Positions 1 to 6,007 of a stretch of DNA of 6,007 nucleotides are shown here, one piece after another (the stretch's first letter is position 1; each line of letters begins with the position of its first letter). Where the stretch lies: contig CBDVBZ010000178.1 of assembly GCA_965372355.1 (NCBI GenBank), positions 1 through 6,007 on the forward strand, written 5' to 3'. This stretch comes from CBDVBZ01 sp965372355 (GTDB lineage Bacteria > Krumholzibacteriota > Krumholzibacteriia > WVZY01). The translations under genes and the position numbers were made by a program. Under the pieces are notes generated by a model, which was not told where the DNA came from, did no database searches, and saw only the letters and a list, made by a program, of their open reading frames with translations.

Positions 1-434
1 AGCTGGACGATGAGAACGGCGGCCATCGTTGGCGAGTATTCACGGATCGCATACTTGAAGTCGTCGTGGCCGAGCAACCACAGCAGGTAAAACGCGAGCT
101 TCGCGGTCATGACTCCGAGCAGGACCTTTCTCAGTGTTCCTGCGAACGCGGTAAATATGGTGGCTGAGGCAAAGCAGAAACTCGCCGCGCCGATGGCCAC
201 CATGGTCGCCGTCCACGTTGCCACCTCGAGCCAGCGGGGCATCATCATTCGGAAGCCGTGAAACGTGCCGCCGGTCGCCGCCGCAACCCCGATAAATATC
301 AGCGCACCCGCCAGAAAGCGCACAGAACGACCGGGATGCGTCGTGTTTTTGCGCACCATCCTGATCCCCCAAATAAAGGCAGCGATGGTGATCAGATAGT
401 CGGTAGCCATCGTCATCGGTTCTGTGATCTGCAT
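1..434 (-). CDS. Small multi-pass membrane protein, 3' end outside the window (DUF6962-like guess)
   Basis: Begins at ATG 434-432, seven bases-or-less downstream of a strong Shine-Dalgarno (AAAGGAGA, 448-441), and reads open to the left edge for 144 complete codons, so the C-terminus is missing. The product is hydrophobic, with about four membrane segments visible at residues ~9-27, ~37-55, ~70-97 and ~103-122, and another beginning near 135. Polar residues near the helices stand out: Asp12 in TDY, a GGTFHGF motif at 55-61 with His59, and HDD at 123-125. The GGTFHGF pattern recalls small uncharacterised bacterial membrane proteins (I believe DUF6962 or a relative), but this is from memory. 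It starts 44 bases after the TPR lipoprotein stop and is probably cotranscribed with it. Function unknown; a transporter or a membrane hydrolase are both possible. Confidence 0.8.
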   Translation of the reverse strand, partial: MQITEPMTMATDYLITIAAFIWGIRMVRKNTTHPGRSVRFLAGALIFIGVAAATGGTFHGFRMMMPRWLEVATWTATMVAIGAASFCFASATIFTAFAGTLRKVLLGVMTAKLAFYLLWLLGHDDFKYAIREYSPTMAAVLIVQ

Positions 435-457
435 GCTTTCTCTCCTTTCGCTGGGCA

Positions 458-471
458 GCCGCATCCGCGGC
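458..471 (-). promoter_or_regulatory. Short GC hairpin in the intercistronic leader
   Basis: GCCGC and GCGGC flank a four-base loop in the 44-base spacer between the TPR gene and the membrane-protein gene. The hairpin ends about ten bases before the Shine-Dalgarno. There is no T-run, so it is not an intrinsic terminator. It could modulate translation or mRNA stability of the downstream gene, or be chance in GC-rich DNA. Confidence 0.2.
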
Positions 472-478
472 GGCGCCC

Positions 479-1675
479 TCACTCCCCGTACATCTCGGCT
501 GCCAGCGGATTGAGTTCGCGCGAGCGCTCCACGAAAACCTCATGCCGATCGTTCCTCCCCGCCGCCTTTGCGATGAGTGAAGCGCGATAGACCACGCGCG
601 GATCCGTCGCCTGTCTGCGAAGCCCCATTCCGATCGATGACCAGGCGAGGTCGTACTGTCCGCTCTTGTAGTATGCCCATGCAAGCAGCTCGTAGGCATA
701 AATGTCGCGTCGTTTTCTCGACTGCGCGTACGCTAGCGACAGCGCCTTCTCGCGGTCGATATCGAAATCGAGCAGAAACTCGATATAGCGTCGAGCGATG
801 ACGCTATAGTATTTCATGCTGAGCTTGTCGTATTCATCTTCGGCAATACGAACGAGCGAATCGGCCCGGGCGTGCTCACCCCTTCGGTTGTAGACACGCG
901 CGAGTTGCGTCTTGTAGTAAGGATGCGGGGAAAGGCTCGAAAGCTGCTCGTAGATTCGATCGGACTCCACCGTCTCACCTTCTACGCGCAGGATATCCGC
1001 CCGCAATGCGATCCGCGGCACGGCGTTGGGCGAAAGCGCCAGCGAACTGTCGATGTTTTCCAACGCGGCATCCAGAAAACCCCGGGAGTAGAACGCACCG
1101 GCGAGCTGAGCGAACAAATCGCTGATGTCCCTCCTCGATCCCCGCGTCTTTGCGTCGGCAATCGCACGATCCATATAGGCAAGCGCTTCGCCGAACTCGC
1201 CGAACCGCTCGCTCCAACGGGCGATCCGTTTTAACGACCCGAACCCCTCATCGACCTGGTACATGATGTAATAGCAGGAGTCGGCGCTGCGGTAATGGCC
1301 CGAGAAGAGAAACGCATCGCCCATCACACCCCACACCTCGGGATCGTATCGACGTTGCACGACCACGCGTCCGAGGAGAACAACCGCCTCATCGTAATAC
1401 CGCTGGGCGACCTTGACCCTGGCGAGCTGCATCATCGCCAGCGCCGTCGAATCGGGACCCACCGCACCGCGTGCGGCGGCTTCCGCCATGCCGATTTTGA
1501 TCACATCGTCGGTATCATAGTACTGCTCGAGGTACAACCGGCTCTGCTCGATTGCTGCGTCAGCCGTTTGCTGTTCCTCGCCCTGTCTCTGCCGGCCGCC
1601 CGGGTCCGAGCCGCCGCAGCCCAGCAACCACCCCACCATGGCGAGCACCAACCATATCCGTATTCCCGGGATCAT
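479..1675 (-). CDS. TPR-repeat lipoprotein
   Basis: A 398-residue protein when started at ATG 1675-1673, which has an AGGA ribosome site (1687-1684) eight bases upstream. ATG 1693 and GTG 1738 are in frame but have poorer ribosome sites, and the GTG would overlap the transporter stop. The chosen start gives a compact lipoprotein signal: Arg6, a hydrophobic stretch, and lipobox LLGC with Cys20. Gly at +2 is consistent with outer-membrane sorting. After a Gly/Gln-rich linker (~21-40) the rest is helical, with about seven or eight degenerate tetratricopeptide units from ~79 to ~390. The clearest are ~186-219 (AGAFYSRGFLDAALENIDSSL) and ~326-359 (LAWAYYKSGQYDLAWSSI). TPR proteins are scaffolds; no catalytic domain is visible. 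The gene lies between a transporter and a small membrane protein on the same strand, so an envelope assembly role is a guess. Confidence 0.85.
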   Translation of the reverse strand: MIPGIRIWLVLAMVGWLLGCGGSDPGGRQRQGEEQQTADAAIEQSRLYLEQYYDTDDVIKIGMAEAAARGAVGPDSTALAMMQLARVKVAQRYYDEAVVLLGRVVVQRRYDPEVWGVMGDAFLFSGHYRSADSCYYIMYQVDEGFGSLKRIARWSERFGEFGEALAYMDRAIADAKTRGSRRDISDLFAQLAGAFYSRGFLDAALENIDSSLALSPNAVPRIALRADILRVEGETVESDRIYEQLSSLSPHPYYKTQLARVYNRRGEHARADSLVRIAEDEYDKLSMKYYSVIARRYIEFLLDFDIDREKALSLAYAQSRKRRDIYAYELLAWAYYKSGQYDLAWSSIGMGLRRQATDPRVVYRASLIAKAAGRNDRHEVFVERSRELNPLAAEMYGE

Positions 1676-1682
1676 CCTGATA

Positions 1683-1688
1683 TTCCTG
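1683..1688 (-). promoter_or_regulatory. Ribosome binding site deciding the TPR lipoprotein start
   Basis: CAGGAA on the minus strand, seven bases before ATG 1675. It is the only reasonable Shine-Dalgarno near the three candidate starts (1738 GTG, 1693 ATG, 1675 ATG), and the resulting protein has a textbook lipoprotein signal length. Confidence 0.45.
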
Positions 1689-1718
1689 TCCATTGTTTTA
1701 GATTCCGCGCCAACCCGT

Positions 1719-2612
1719 TCATCGCCGTCTGCTACCACCCAGGTATATTGCCGCGATCGTCAGCGAGGCGCCGATGACATCCATGCCACCTGTCGGTCGA
1801 GAGAAGAACAGCACATCCCAAACAAACGCAAGCGTTGGCTGCAAAAGCAAGATCAATCCGGCGCGCGACGCCTTGATCCTGGACAGCGCCCGGCTGATGA
1901 AGATCCAACCAACGGCCTGGCAAAGCACACCGTACGCCAGAAGCGACACCCAGCTCCGGGTGTCGGGTATCCGAAACGACTCGCCGGCCAGCGGCACTTC
2001 AACAGCCATAAAGAGCGCGGTCAGCAACGATATCCAGACGAGATTTGCCGCCGCGCTCAGCCGCACCGGTCTGGACTGCGACTCCTGCAGGATAAGCATA
2101 TACCCGGCGTATGTCACGGCTGTCAGCAGACCGAACAGCACACCCAGCTTGTAGCCGGTCGGCAACTGGTTCCAGTCCATACCCACAAGCACAAACAGAC
2201 CCGCGATGGCCAACGGCAACGATACCAGGTATTTCCAGTCGACCCGCTCGCGAAACACGAGCATCCCAAAGGCGGCGAGAAAGAAGATCTGGAAGTTGCC
2301 CATGATGGTCGCCAACCCGGGGCCAATATAATGAATGGACCGGTGCCAGAAGCTGAGATCCGCCGCAAAGAGAGCCCCACAGGCCAGGGCCAGGGCCAGC
2401 GGGCGTATCCCCCGCCAGAGCGATTCCCCCCGGACGAACACGACGATGAGCAGAAACAAGCCTCCGAAGAGCGTGCGGTAAAACCCGGCGGCCGTCGGTC
2501 CCACGTTCGCGAGTTTGACGAAGACCGGCGAGAAGCTGATCATCGTCGCGCCGACGAGCAGCTGCGCGACGGCCGGGAGGTCACGTAGCCTTCTTGGGTC
2601 TTGTTTGACCAT
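1719..2612 (-). CDS. EamA/DMT-family inner-membrane transporter
   Basis: A 297-residue, ten-helix protein of the drug/metabolite transporter superfamily (EamA, formerly DUF6), the usual family length. Helices lie at roughly 15-34, 41-59, 69-93, 97-120, 126-145, 152-174, 187-207, 219-242, 248-270 and 276-293, forming two five-helix repeats. Repeat one has the typical ending, FRERVDWKYL followed by an A-x-A-G-x-F helix. Repeat two has LLLQPTLAFVWDVLFF followed by a short loop and an IGASL helix. In repeat two the customary acidic residue of the loop is replaced (FFSRPTGG). Start: ATG 2612 with a weak GGAT site. An in-frame GTG at 2660 would add 16 polar residues and has worse ribosome-site spacing. 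Substrate cannot be read from sequence; relatives export amino acids, nucleotides or drugs. It is first gene of a probable operon, followed 43 bases later by the TPR lipoprotein. Confidence 0.92.
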   Translation of the reverse strand: MVKQDPRRLRDLPAVAQLLVGATMISFSPVFVKLANVGPTAAGFYRTLFGGLFLLIVVFVRGESLWRGIRPLALALACGALFAADLSFWHRSIHYIGPGLATIMGNFQIFFLAAFGMLVFRERVDWKYLVSLPLAIAGLFVLVGMDWNQLPTGYKLGVLFGLLTAVTYAGYMLILQESQSRPVRLSAAANLVWISLLTALFMAVEVPLAGESFRIPDTRSWVSLLAYGVLCQAVGWIFISRALSRIKASRAGLILLLQPTLAFVWDVLFFSRPTGGMDVIGASLTIAAIYLGGSRRR

Positions 2613-2686
2613 ATGACATCCGATCGCGGGTTTTTTGGGCGGTTGCCGTGTGGAGAGCACCTCTTATCGGTGCTATTGAAGGCTGA

Positions 2687-2715
2687 ATCATAGTGGATCG
2701 CCGGACACGCGGCAA
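2687..2715 (-). promoter_or_regulatory. Candidate sigma70-type promoter for the transporter operon
   Basis: On the minus strand TTGCCG (2715-2710) and TATGAT (2692-2687) are separated by exactly 17 bases. They match the consensus at 4/6 and 5/6 positions. The predicted transcription start near 2680 gives a leader of about 68 bases to ATG 2612. The site lies in the only non-coding gap upstream of the operon. This is pattern reading only, and the organism's sigma-factor preferences are unknown. Confidence 0.4.
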
Positions 2716-2727
2716 GCAAACAACACT

Positions 2728-2756
2728 TGTCTCGTCATCGGCGCCTTTTCTATACT
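2728..2756 (+). promoter_or_regulatory. Candidate sigma70-type promoter upstream of the RCK relic
   Basis: TTGTCT (2728-2733) and TATACT (2751-2756) have 17-base spacing, with 4/6 and 5/6 matches. Transcription would start near 2763, about 30-40 bases before the first recognisable RCK codons. It sits back to back with the minus-strand promoter, with 12 bases between the two -35 elements. The position is odd for a channel gene, because the pore domain should be encoded here. Either the promoter is chance or the relic can still be transcribed as a pore-less fragment. Confidence 0.3.
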
Positions 2757-2795
2757 GACCGCAACGGCACTCAAACCCGGCTATTCCCCGGTCAC

Positions 2796-3285
2796 AAGGA
2801 AATCGTGTGCGGTTTCGGACGCGTCGGTCGGATCGTCGCCGACGAACTCCACGAGGACAAACACCCGTTTGTCGTCGTGGAGAACGATCAAACGCACCGG
2901 GAGCATCTCGAGGAAGCCGGGTACTGCCATATCATCGGTGATGCCACGGAAGAGTCGGTGCTCGAACAAGCCGGCGGTCAGCGAGTTCTTCGATCTCGTA
3001 TCGGATCGCGAGACACTGTCGCTCGCCATGGAGGAAGTCACGATCCACGGTGGCTCGTATCTGATCGACCGCTCTTTGGAGGATGCCGCCGTGCGGGCCA
3101 ACTGTGGCGTGATCGTCGTGGCGATCAGGAAACCTTCAGGGGAGATGATCTTCAACCCCGTGGCATCGGTCGTTCTGGCCGAGCAAGACATTCTTGTCGC
3201 GCTTGGCGAGAACAAGGGGCTCAAAAAACTCGTAAAGGAATGCCGCCAACCTGTCCCCACGACCCCAGCGGACACAGGCAGTTAG
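2796..3285 (+). pseudogene. Broken potassium-channel RCK (TrkA-N/TrkA-C) gene with internal deletion and frame change
   Basis: Two parts of one protein are visible in different frames. Frame one (2796-~2975) encodes the start of an RCK/TrkA-N Rossmann fold: EIVCGFGRVGR (GxGxxG nucleotide loop), VVVEND ending strand two, and GDATEESVLEQAG. Frame two (~2968-3285) encodes KPAVSEFFDLV, the linker preceding the C-terminal domain in RCK channels, then a full TrkA-C domain with GVIVVAIR, GEMIFNP and DILVALG, ending at TAG 3283-3285. The second half of the Rossmann fold, by family layout roughly 70 residues, is missing at the junction. The N-terminal two-helix pore (selectivity filter) is also absent. 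Both frames stay open across the region, so decay is recent or the scar is an assembly artefact. AAGGA at 2796-2800 precedes an in-frame GTG at 2805, but the spacing is short. A normal relative would gate K+ flux by binding nucleotide or ions. I infer this copy is non-functional. Confidence 0.8.
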
Positions 3286-3324
3286 GGGAGGCCGAATGAT
3301 CGGTCGGACCGTCGCTTCGAGGCA

Positions 3325-3363
3325 TAACACCGCGGCGTCCGTTGGAGAACGGCGGTAACACCG
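3325..3363. repeat. Hairpin with flanking direct repeat between convergent genes
   Basis: The 85-base gap between the relic's stop (3285) and the peptidase stop (3370) holds an imperfect stem: outer ACCG/CGGT (3329-3332, 3353-3356) and inner CCGTT/AACGG (3339-3343, 3348-3352) around a GGAG loop, with a six-base bulge. TAACACCG occurs twice in direct orientation (3325-3332 and 3356-3363), overlapping the stem edges. A further palindrome, CGGTCGGACCG, lies at 3301-3311. No T-run follows on either strand, so this is at best a weak or factor-assisted bidirectional terminator. Confidence 0.3.
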
Positions 3364-3369
3364 ACCCGT

Positions 3370-5193
3370 TTACTCGCCCAGCGCCGCATATCGGACGAGG
3401 CCGTACCGATACTCTTCCGCATCCTTCATCGAATCCGCGATTCGTCGGTGCAGATCTTCCCGCCACGTGGAATAGCGATCGATAAAGTCATCCGCAGCCG
3501 CCTTGTCGCCGTTGTACTGTATCGCCAGCACCTCACGGAGCATCGATTCGACAGCCGGGTGATATTTGTCGAAATGGATGACCAGGCGGTTTCGCTGCCC
3601 ATCGTACTCAAGAAGCCCCTTCTCCAGATAATAGTTCATCTGCATGACTTCCATCGTCGCGTAGACCTGCGATTTCTTGGGTTTGTTCTTGCGCAGAACC
3701 CGTCGAATACCGGAGGCTCGAACCGCCACGGCACGCTCCGGCGTATAGTAGCCCTTCTCGACGAGGACATCAGTGAGAAAGAGCGACACAAGATCCGATT
3801 TCAATTCCTCGATAATCGCAGAGTCCTCCTCGAGCGCGACGTCGAGCGTGCGGCCGTTCCGATCCTGATCGACACCCAGATAGTGACCGATCTCGTGAAA
3901 CATTGTTCGAAAGAAATCGCCCTCGGGTTTGTAGCCGTCGTGAAACTCACTTGCGACGGCCGCCTGGTAGGCGTTCTGACGCGCTGAGAACAATTCGGGG
4001 TTCTCGAGAATGTTACGCCGCAGGAGTATCGTCCGCCCGTATTTCCGCGTGATGTGGCTTTCGTTCGGTAGAATCGTCGCCGTATTGGTGCCGCGTGCCT
4101 GACCGAAATCGGCGACGATGTTGTAGACACCGATGGGAATATCGGTCCTGACACTCTTGTGGTGTTCGTACGGGAGCGCGTCCTCGAATTGCTGGAGCCA
4201 GCCGACCGCTTTGTTGAGCGACTCATCCATCGCCCGATCCTTGACGAGCACGCTTACCGCAAAGAAGCTCTTCACACCGAACAGCCCGTCGTCGTAGACC
4301 TCGTAGGAGCCGATCTCGGCGTTGAGGTTCTTGAACCTGCCCGTCACCCAGGCAGCGTCGCCGGCCTCGTAGTCGTTCGTCAGCAGATCGACCGCGCGGT
4401 GCCGCAGATAACGCGAGAAATCGATGTCCGTCGGCCTTATCAGCTCTGCCGCACGGCTCAGCAACTCGTGCACTTTCAGAATCTGTTCGGCGTACGCCAA
4501 TGTGTACGGCACCGCGTAGTACCGATCCTCCCCCCCGGCGCCCTGCGCAGACAACGCCTGCAAGGTGGCAGCGGTCCCGGGATGGAAGAATGTCAGCACA
4601 TCGGGACCCGTCTCGAGCATGCTGAGATCGCGTTCGAGATTGCCGGCGGTGGCCTGCCGAACGACGGTCCGGAGATCCAGAATCTGATCTTTTGTCTCCG
4701 GGTGGCGCGCGACGAAATCTTCGATCTCCTCCTTGGTCACTCCCCAGGGATAGACATTGCGGCCGGGCGGCCTCGTGTCAACGGGCAGAAAGGGGCGTAG
4801 CTCCCCATCCAGATCTCTTACCAAAGGACCCTTGGCGAGCCGGTATAAACTGAGCAGGTTCTGTGTTGCCTTGGGTTGGCCGACCTTCTCGTGGAGAGCG
4901 ACGAGATCCTCGTACGAGCTCAGCGCCTCGTGATGGCGCGACACCAGATAGAGCTCGTGCATGATCTCCCCGACGTCGAGCAGAATCTGAACCACCTCCC
5001 GCTCGCTACGCTTGAGATGCGACAAATCCGGATCGAGCCGTATCGTCAGCGTTTTGTCGAGGATCTTCTGCGATTCTTCTTCGCCCCAGTAACCCACCGG
5101 CAGCTTCCCGCCCTTTGACGCCGTGCACGAGCACAGCACGAGCGTGACCGCCATGATGAGCGTGAGCGCACGGGATCGCTGCCCGTCACTCAT
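3370..5193 (-). CDS. Dipeptidyl peptidase III-like (M49-related) zinc metallopeptidase, lipoprotein
   Basis: A 607-residue protein starting at ATG 5193. That start has an AAGGAA ribosome site seven bases upstream and yields a lipoprotein signal: Arg residues at 6 and 8, a hydrophobic core ~10-20, and lipobox LCSC with Cys23. Longer in-frame extensions run into the mutase gene and are rejected. The body matches the bacterial DPP III-like hydrolase family in order: YAVPYTLAY (~225-233), a YLRHRAVDLLTNDY segment (~262-275), GSYEVYDDGLFGVKSFF (~295-311), NLP-like ILPNE (374-378), HEIGH (433-437, two zinc histidines plus catalytic Glu434), EELKSD (462-467, presumed third ligand Glu463), and MQMNYYLEKG (~517-526). 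Classical DPP III has an extra residue (HELLGH); the plain HExxH form is, from memory, typical of the bacterial branch. It should act in the periplasm or at a membrane surface on short peptides, but specificity is unproven. It is translationally coupled to the mutase upstream. Confidence 0.85.
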   Translation of the reverse strand: MSDGQRSRALTLIMAVTLVLCSCTASKGGKLPVGYWGEEESQKILDKTLTIRLDPDLSHLKRSEREVVQILLDVGEIMHELYLVSRHHEALSSYEDLVALHEKVGQPKATQNLLSLYRLAKGPLVRDLDGELRPFLPVDTRPPGRNVYPWGVTKEEIEDFVARHPETKDQILDLRTVVRQATAGNLERDLSMLETGPDVLTFFHPGTAATLQALSAQGAGGEDRYYAVPYTLAYAEQILKVHELLSRAAELIRPTDIDFSRYLRHRAVDLLTNDYEAGDAAWVTGRFKNLNAEIGSYEVYDDGLFGVKSFFAVSVLVKDRAMDESLNKAVGWLQQFEDALPYEHHKSVRTDIPIGVYNIVADFGQARGTNTATILPNESHITRKYGRTILLRRNILENPELFSARQNAYQAAVASEFHDGYKPEGDFFRTMFHEIGHYLGVDQDRNGRTLDVALEEDSAIIEELKSDLVSLFLTDVLVEKGYYTPERAVAVRASGIRRVLRKNKPKKSQVYATMEVMQMNYYLEKGLLEYDGQRNRLVIHFDKYHPAVESMLREVLAIQYNGDKAAADDFIDRYSTWREDLHRRIADSMKDAEEYRYGLVRYAALGE

Positions 5194-5206
5194 TACGCCA
5201 TTCCTT
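5186..5206 (-). promoter_or_regulatory. Start/stop overlap and ribosome site coupling mutase to peptidase
   Basis: The peptidase ATG (5193-5191) lies inside the last codons of the mutase, whose TGA is at 5188-5186; the shared octamer is ATGAGTGA. AAGGAA at 5206-5201, still within mutase coding sequence, is seven bases before the ATG. This arrangement fixes the peptidase start and implies one mRNA with translational coupling. Confidence 0.7.
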
Positions 5207-6007
5207 CGAGATGTCGGGATACTTGTCCAAATAGCCGCGGAACAAGGTCTTGAGCTCCTGGAGTCTCTCTTCGGTCTTGGCCTCGAAACGCAGAACGAGA
5301 ATGGGAAGGTTCGACGACGCACGTACCAGGGCCCATCCATCGTCGAACGTCACACGTGCACCGTTGATATCGATGACGTTGCCAAAGTCCTTCTTGAACT
5401 CGGCGGTCAGCTTGTCGACGATTCCGTACTTCTTGTCGTCAGGACAATCGACATCGATCGTCGGTGTGGAGATGTAGTACGGGGTCTCCGCAATGACCTG
5501 TGAGACCGGTTTGTCTTGCTGTGACACATACTCCGCGAACCTCAGACCCGCGTAGATACCATCGTCGAAGCCGTAGAAGTTCTCGACAAAGAAGATGTGC
5601 CCGCTCATTTCGCCAGCGAGGAGCGCCTTCTCCTCGTGGAGCTTCGCCTTGATATACGAGTGCCCCGTTTTCCACATGATCGGTATGCCCCCGTGTGCGG
5701 CGATGTCTTCCTCGAGGGCCTGCGAGCTCTTGACATCGAAGATGATCTTGCCGCCGGGCTCTTTGGCGAGCACCTGCCGCGATAGCAGAATCATGTAGCG
5801 ATCCGGCCAGATGACCTCGCCTTTTTCGTCGACGACACCCAGGCGATCGCCGTCGCCGTCAAAACCAAAACCGATATCCGCCTTCTGCTTGAGCACCTCG
5901 CTGCCGAGCGCTTCAACGGCTATACGCAGTGAGGGATCCGGTTCGTGATTCGGAAAATCCGGATCGAGATCGCAGAACTGCTCGACCACATCGATCCCCG
6001 CTTTGCG
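5186..6007 (-). CDS. Phosphomannomutase/phosphoglucomutase, C-terminal part
   Basis: The reading frame is open to the right edge, so 273 residues of a protein normally about 450-460 long are present. The catalytic phosphoserine region and domain 1 lie outside. Visible in order are FPNHEPDP (fragment residues ~18-25), the Mg2+-binding loop DGDGDR (50-55), GEMSGH (132-137), which contacts the sugar hydroxyls and is followed by YGFDDGIYAG, and the C-terminal phosphate-binding RASSNLP (229-235; RASNTxP is the usual form). This is the alpha-D-phosphohexomutase family, closest in motif to AlgC/ManB-type enzymes. They interconvert mannose- or glucose-1-phosphate and the 6-phosphates for GDP-mannose, lipopolysaccharide or exopolysaccharide synthesis. 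The GTG at 5989 is internal, not a start. The gene overlaps the downstream peptidase by eight bases. Confidence 0.95.
   Translation of the reverse strand, partial: RKAGIDVVEQFCDLDPDFPNHEPDPSLRIAVEALGSEVLKQKADIGFGFDGDGDRLGVVDEKGEVIWPDRYMILLSRQVLAKEPGGKIIFDVKSSQALEEDIAAHGGIPIMWKTGHSYIKAKLHEEKALLAGEMSGHIFFVENFYGFDDGIYAGLRFAEYVSQQDKPVSQVIAETPYYISTPTIDVDCPDDKKYGIVDKLTAEFKKDFGNVIDINGARVTFDDGWALVRASSNLPILVLRFEAKTEERLQELKTLFRGYLDKYPDISKEWRNE

Noticed and set aside
40..699. Minus-strand open frame spanning the left end
   Set aside because: It crosses the TPR gene's end and the start of the small membrane protein in the wrong frame, giving low-complexity Arg/His/Asp-rich sequence. The adjacent frame from 434 gives a coherent membrane protein.
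1638..2588. Long plus-strand open frame (316 codons) opposite the EamA gene
   Set aside because: It is antisense to a clear membrane transporter. The translation is rich in Gln, Arg, His and Pro with no domain or ribosome site, a typical GC-rich shadow frame.
2622..2637. GC-rich bases followed by a T-run, resembling an intrinsic terminator on the plus strand
   Set aside because: The possible stem is only about three base pairs and no plus-strand gene lies upstream. It falls in the transporter's leader.
2728..2775. Hydrophobic stretch LVIGAFSILTATAL in the frame of the later RCK part, as a possible remnant of the second pore helix
   Set aside because: It is short, has no selectivity-filter sequence before it, and coincides with a better-supported promoter. 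It remains possible but unsupported.
2967..2979. Programmed ribosomal frameshift at the RCK junction
   Set aside because: A frameshift alone would not explain the missing half of the Rossmann domain, and no slippery heptamer is present. A deletion or assembly collapse fits better.
2781..3275. Minus-strand open frame opposite the RCK relic
   Set aside because: The plus strand has unmistakable TrkA-N and TrkA-C motifs; this frame is only their complement.
4159..4800. Plus-strand open frame of 213 codons inside the peptidase gene
   Set aside because: Antisense shadow of conserved peptidase codons; no ribosome site and no recognisable domain.

Overview
The window looks like a G+C-rich (by eye, high fifties per cent) bacterial chromosome segment. 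Two predicted lipoproteins with clear lipoboxes point to a diderm (Gram-negative) organism. The mutase and peptidase sequences are compatible with an uncultured FCB-group or similar lineage, but no marker fixes the taxonomy. I see no tRNA, rRNA, CRISPR array, transposase or integron.

Layout. Right side, minus strand (6007 down to 3370): the C-terminal ~60% of a phosphomannomutase/phosphoglucomutase overlaps by 8 bases the start of a 607-residue lipoprotein. That lipoprotein is a zinc metallopeptidase related to dipeptidyl peptidase III (M49-like), with an HEIGH motif and a downstream EELKSD glutamate motif. Middle, plus strand (2796-3285): a broken potassium-channel RCK (TrkA-N/TrkA-C) gene. 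It lacks its pore and has lost about half of the Rossmann domain, with a frame change at the scar. It converges on the peptidase gene across an 85-base spacer that holds a hairpin and a direct repeat. Left side, minus strand (2612 down to 1): a probable operon of an EamA/DMT-type ten-helix transporter, a TPR-repeat lipoprotein, and a small multi-helix membrane protein that runs off the left edge. A pair of back-to-back sigma70-like promoters lies between the transporter operon and the relic.

Working together: the sugar-phosphate mutase would feed envelope polysaccharide precursors, and the coupled peptidase acts outside the cytoplasm. The left operon is all envelope-associated, but its joint role is unknown. 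Most of the window is ordinary housekeeping or envelope material. The items most worth a second look are the scarred RCK gene (real deletion or assembly error), the membrane-anchored M49-like peptidase translationally coupled to the mutase, and the unnamed TPR lipoprotein/membrane protein pair.
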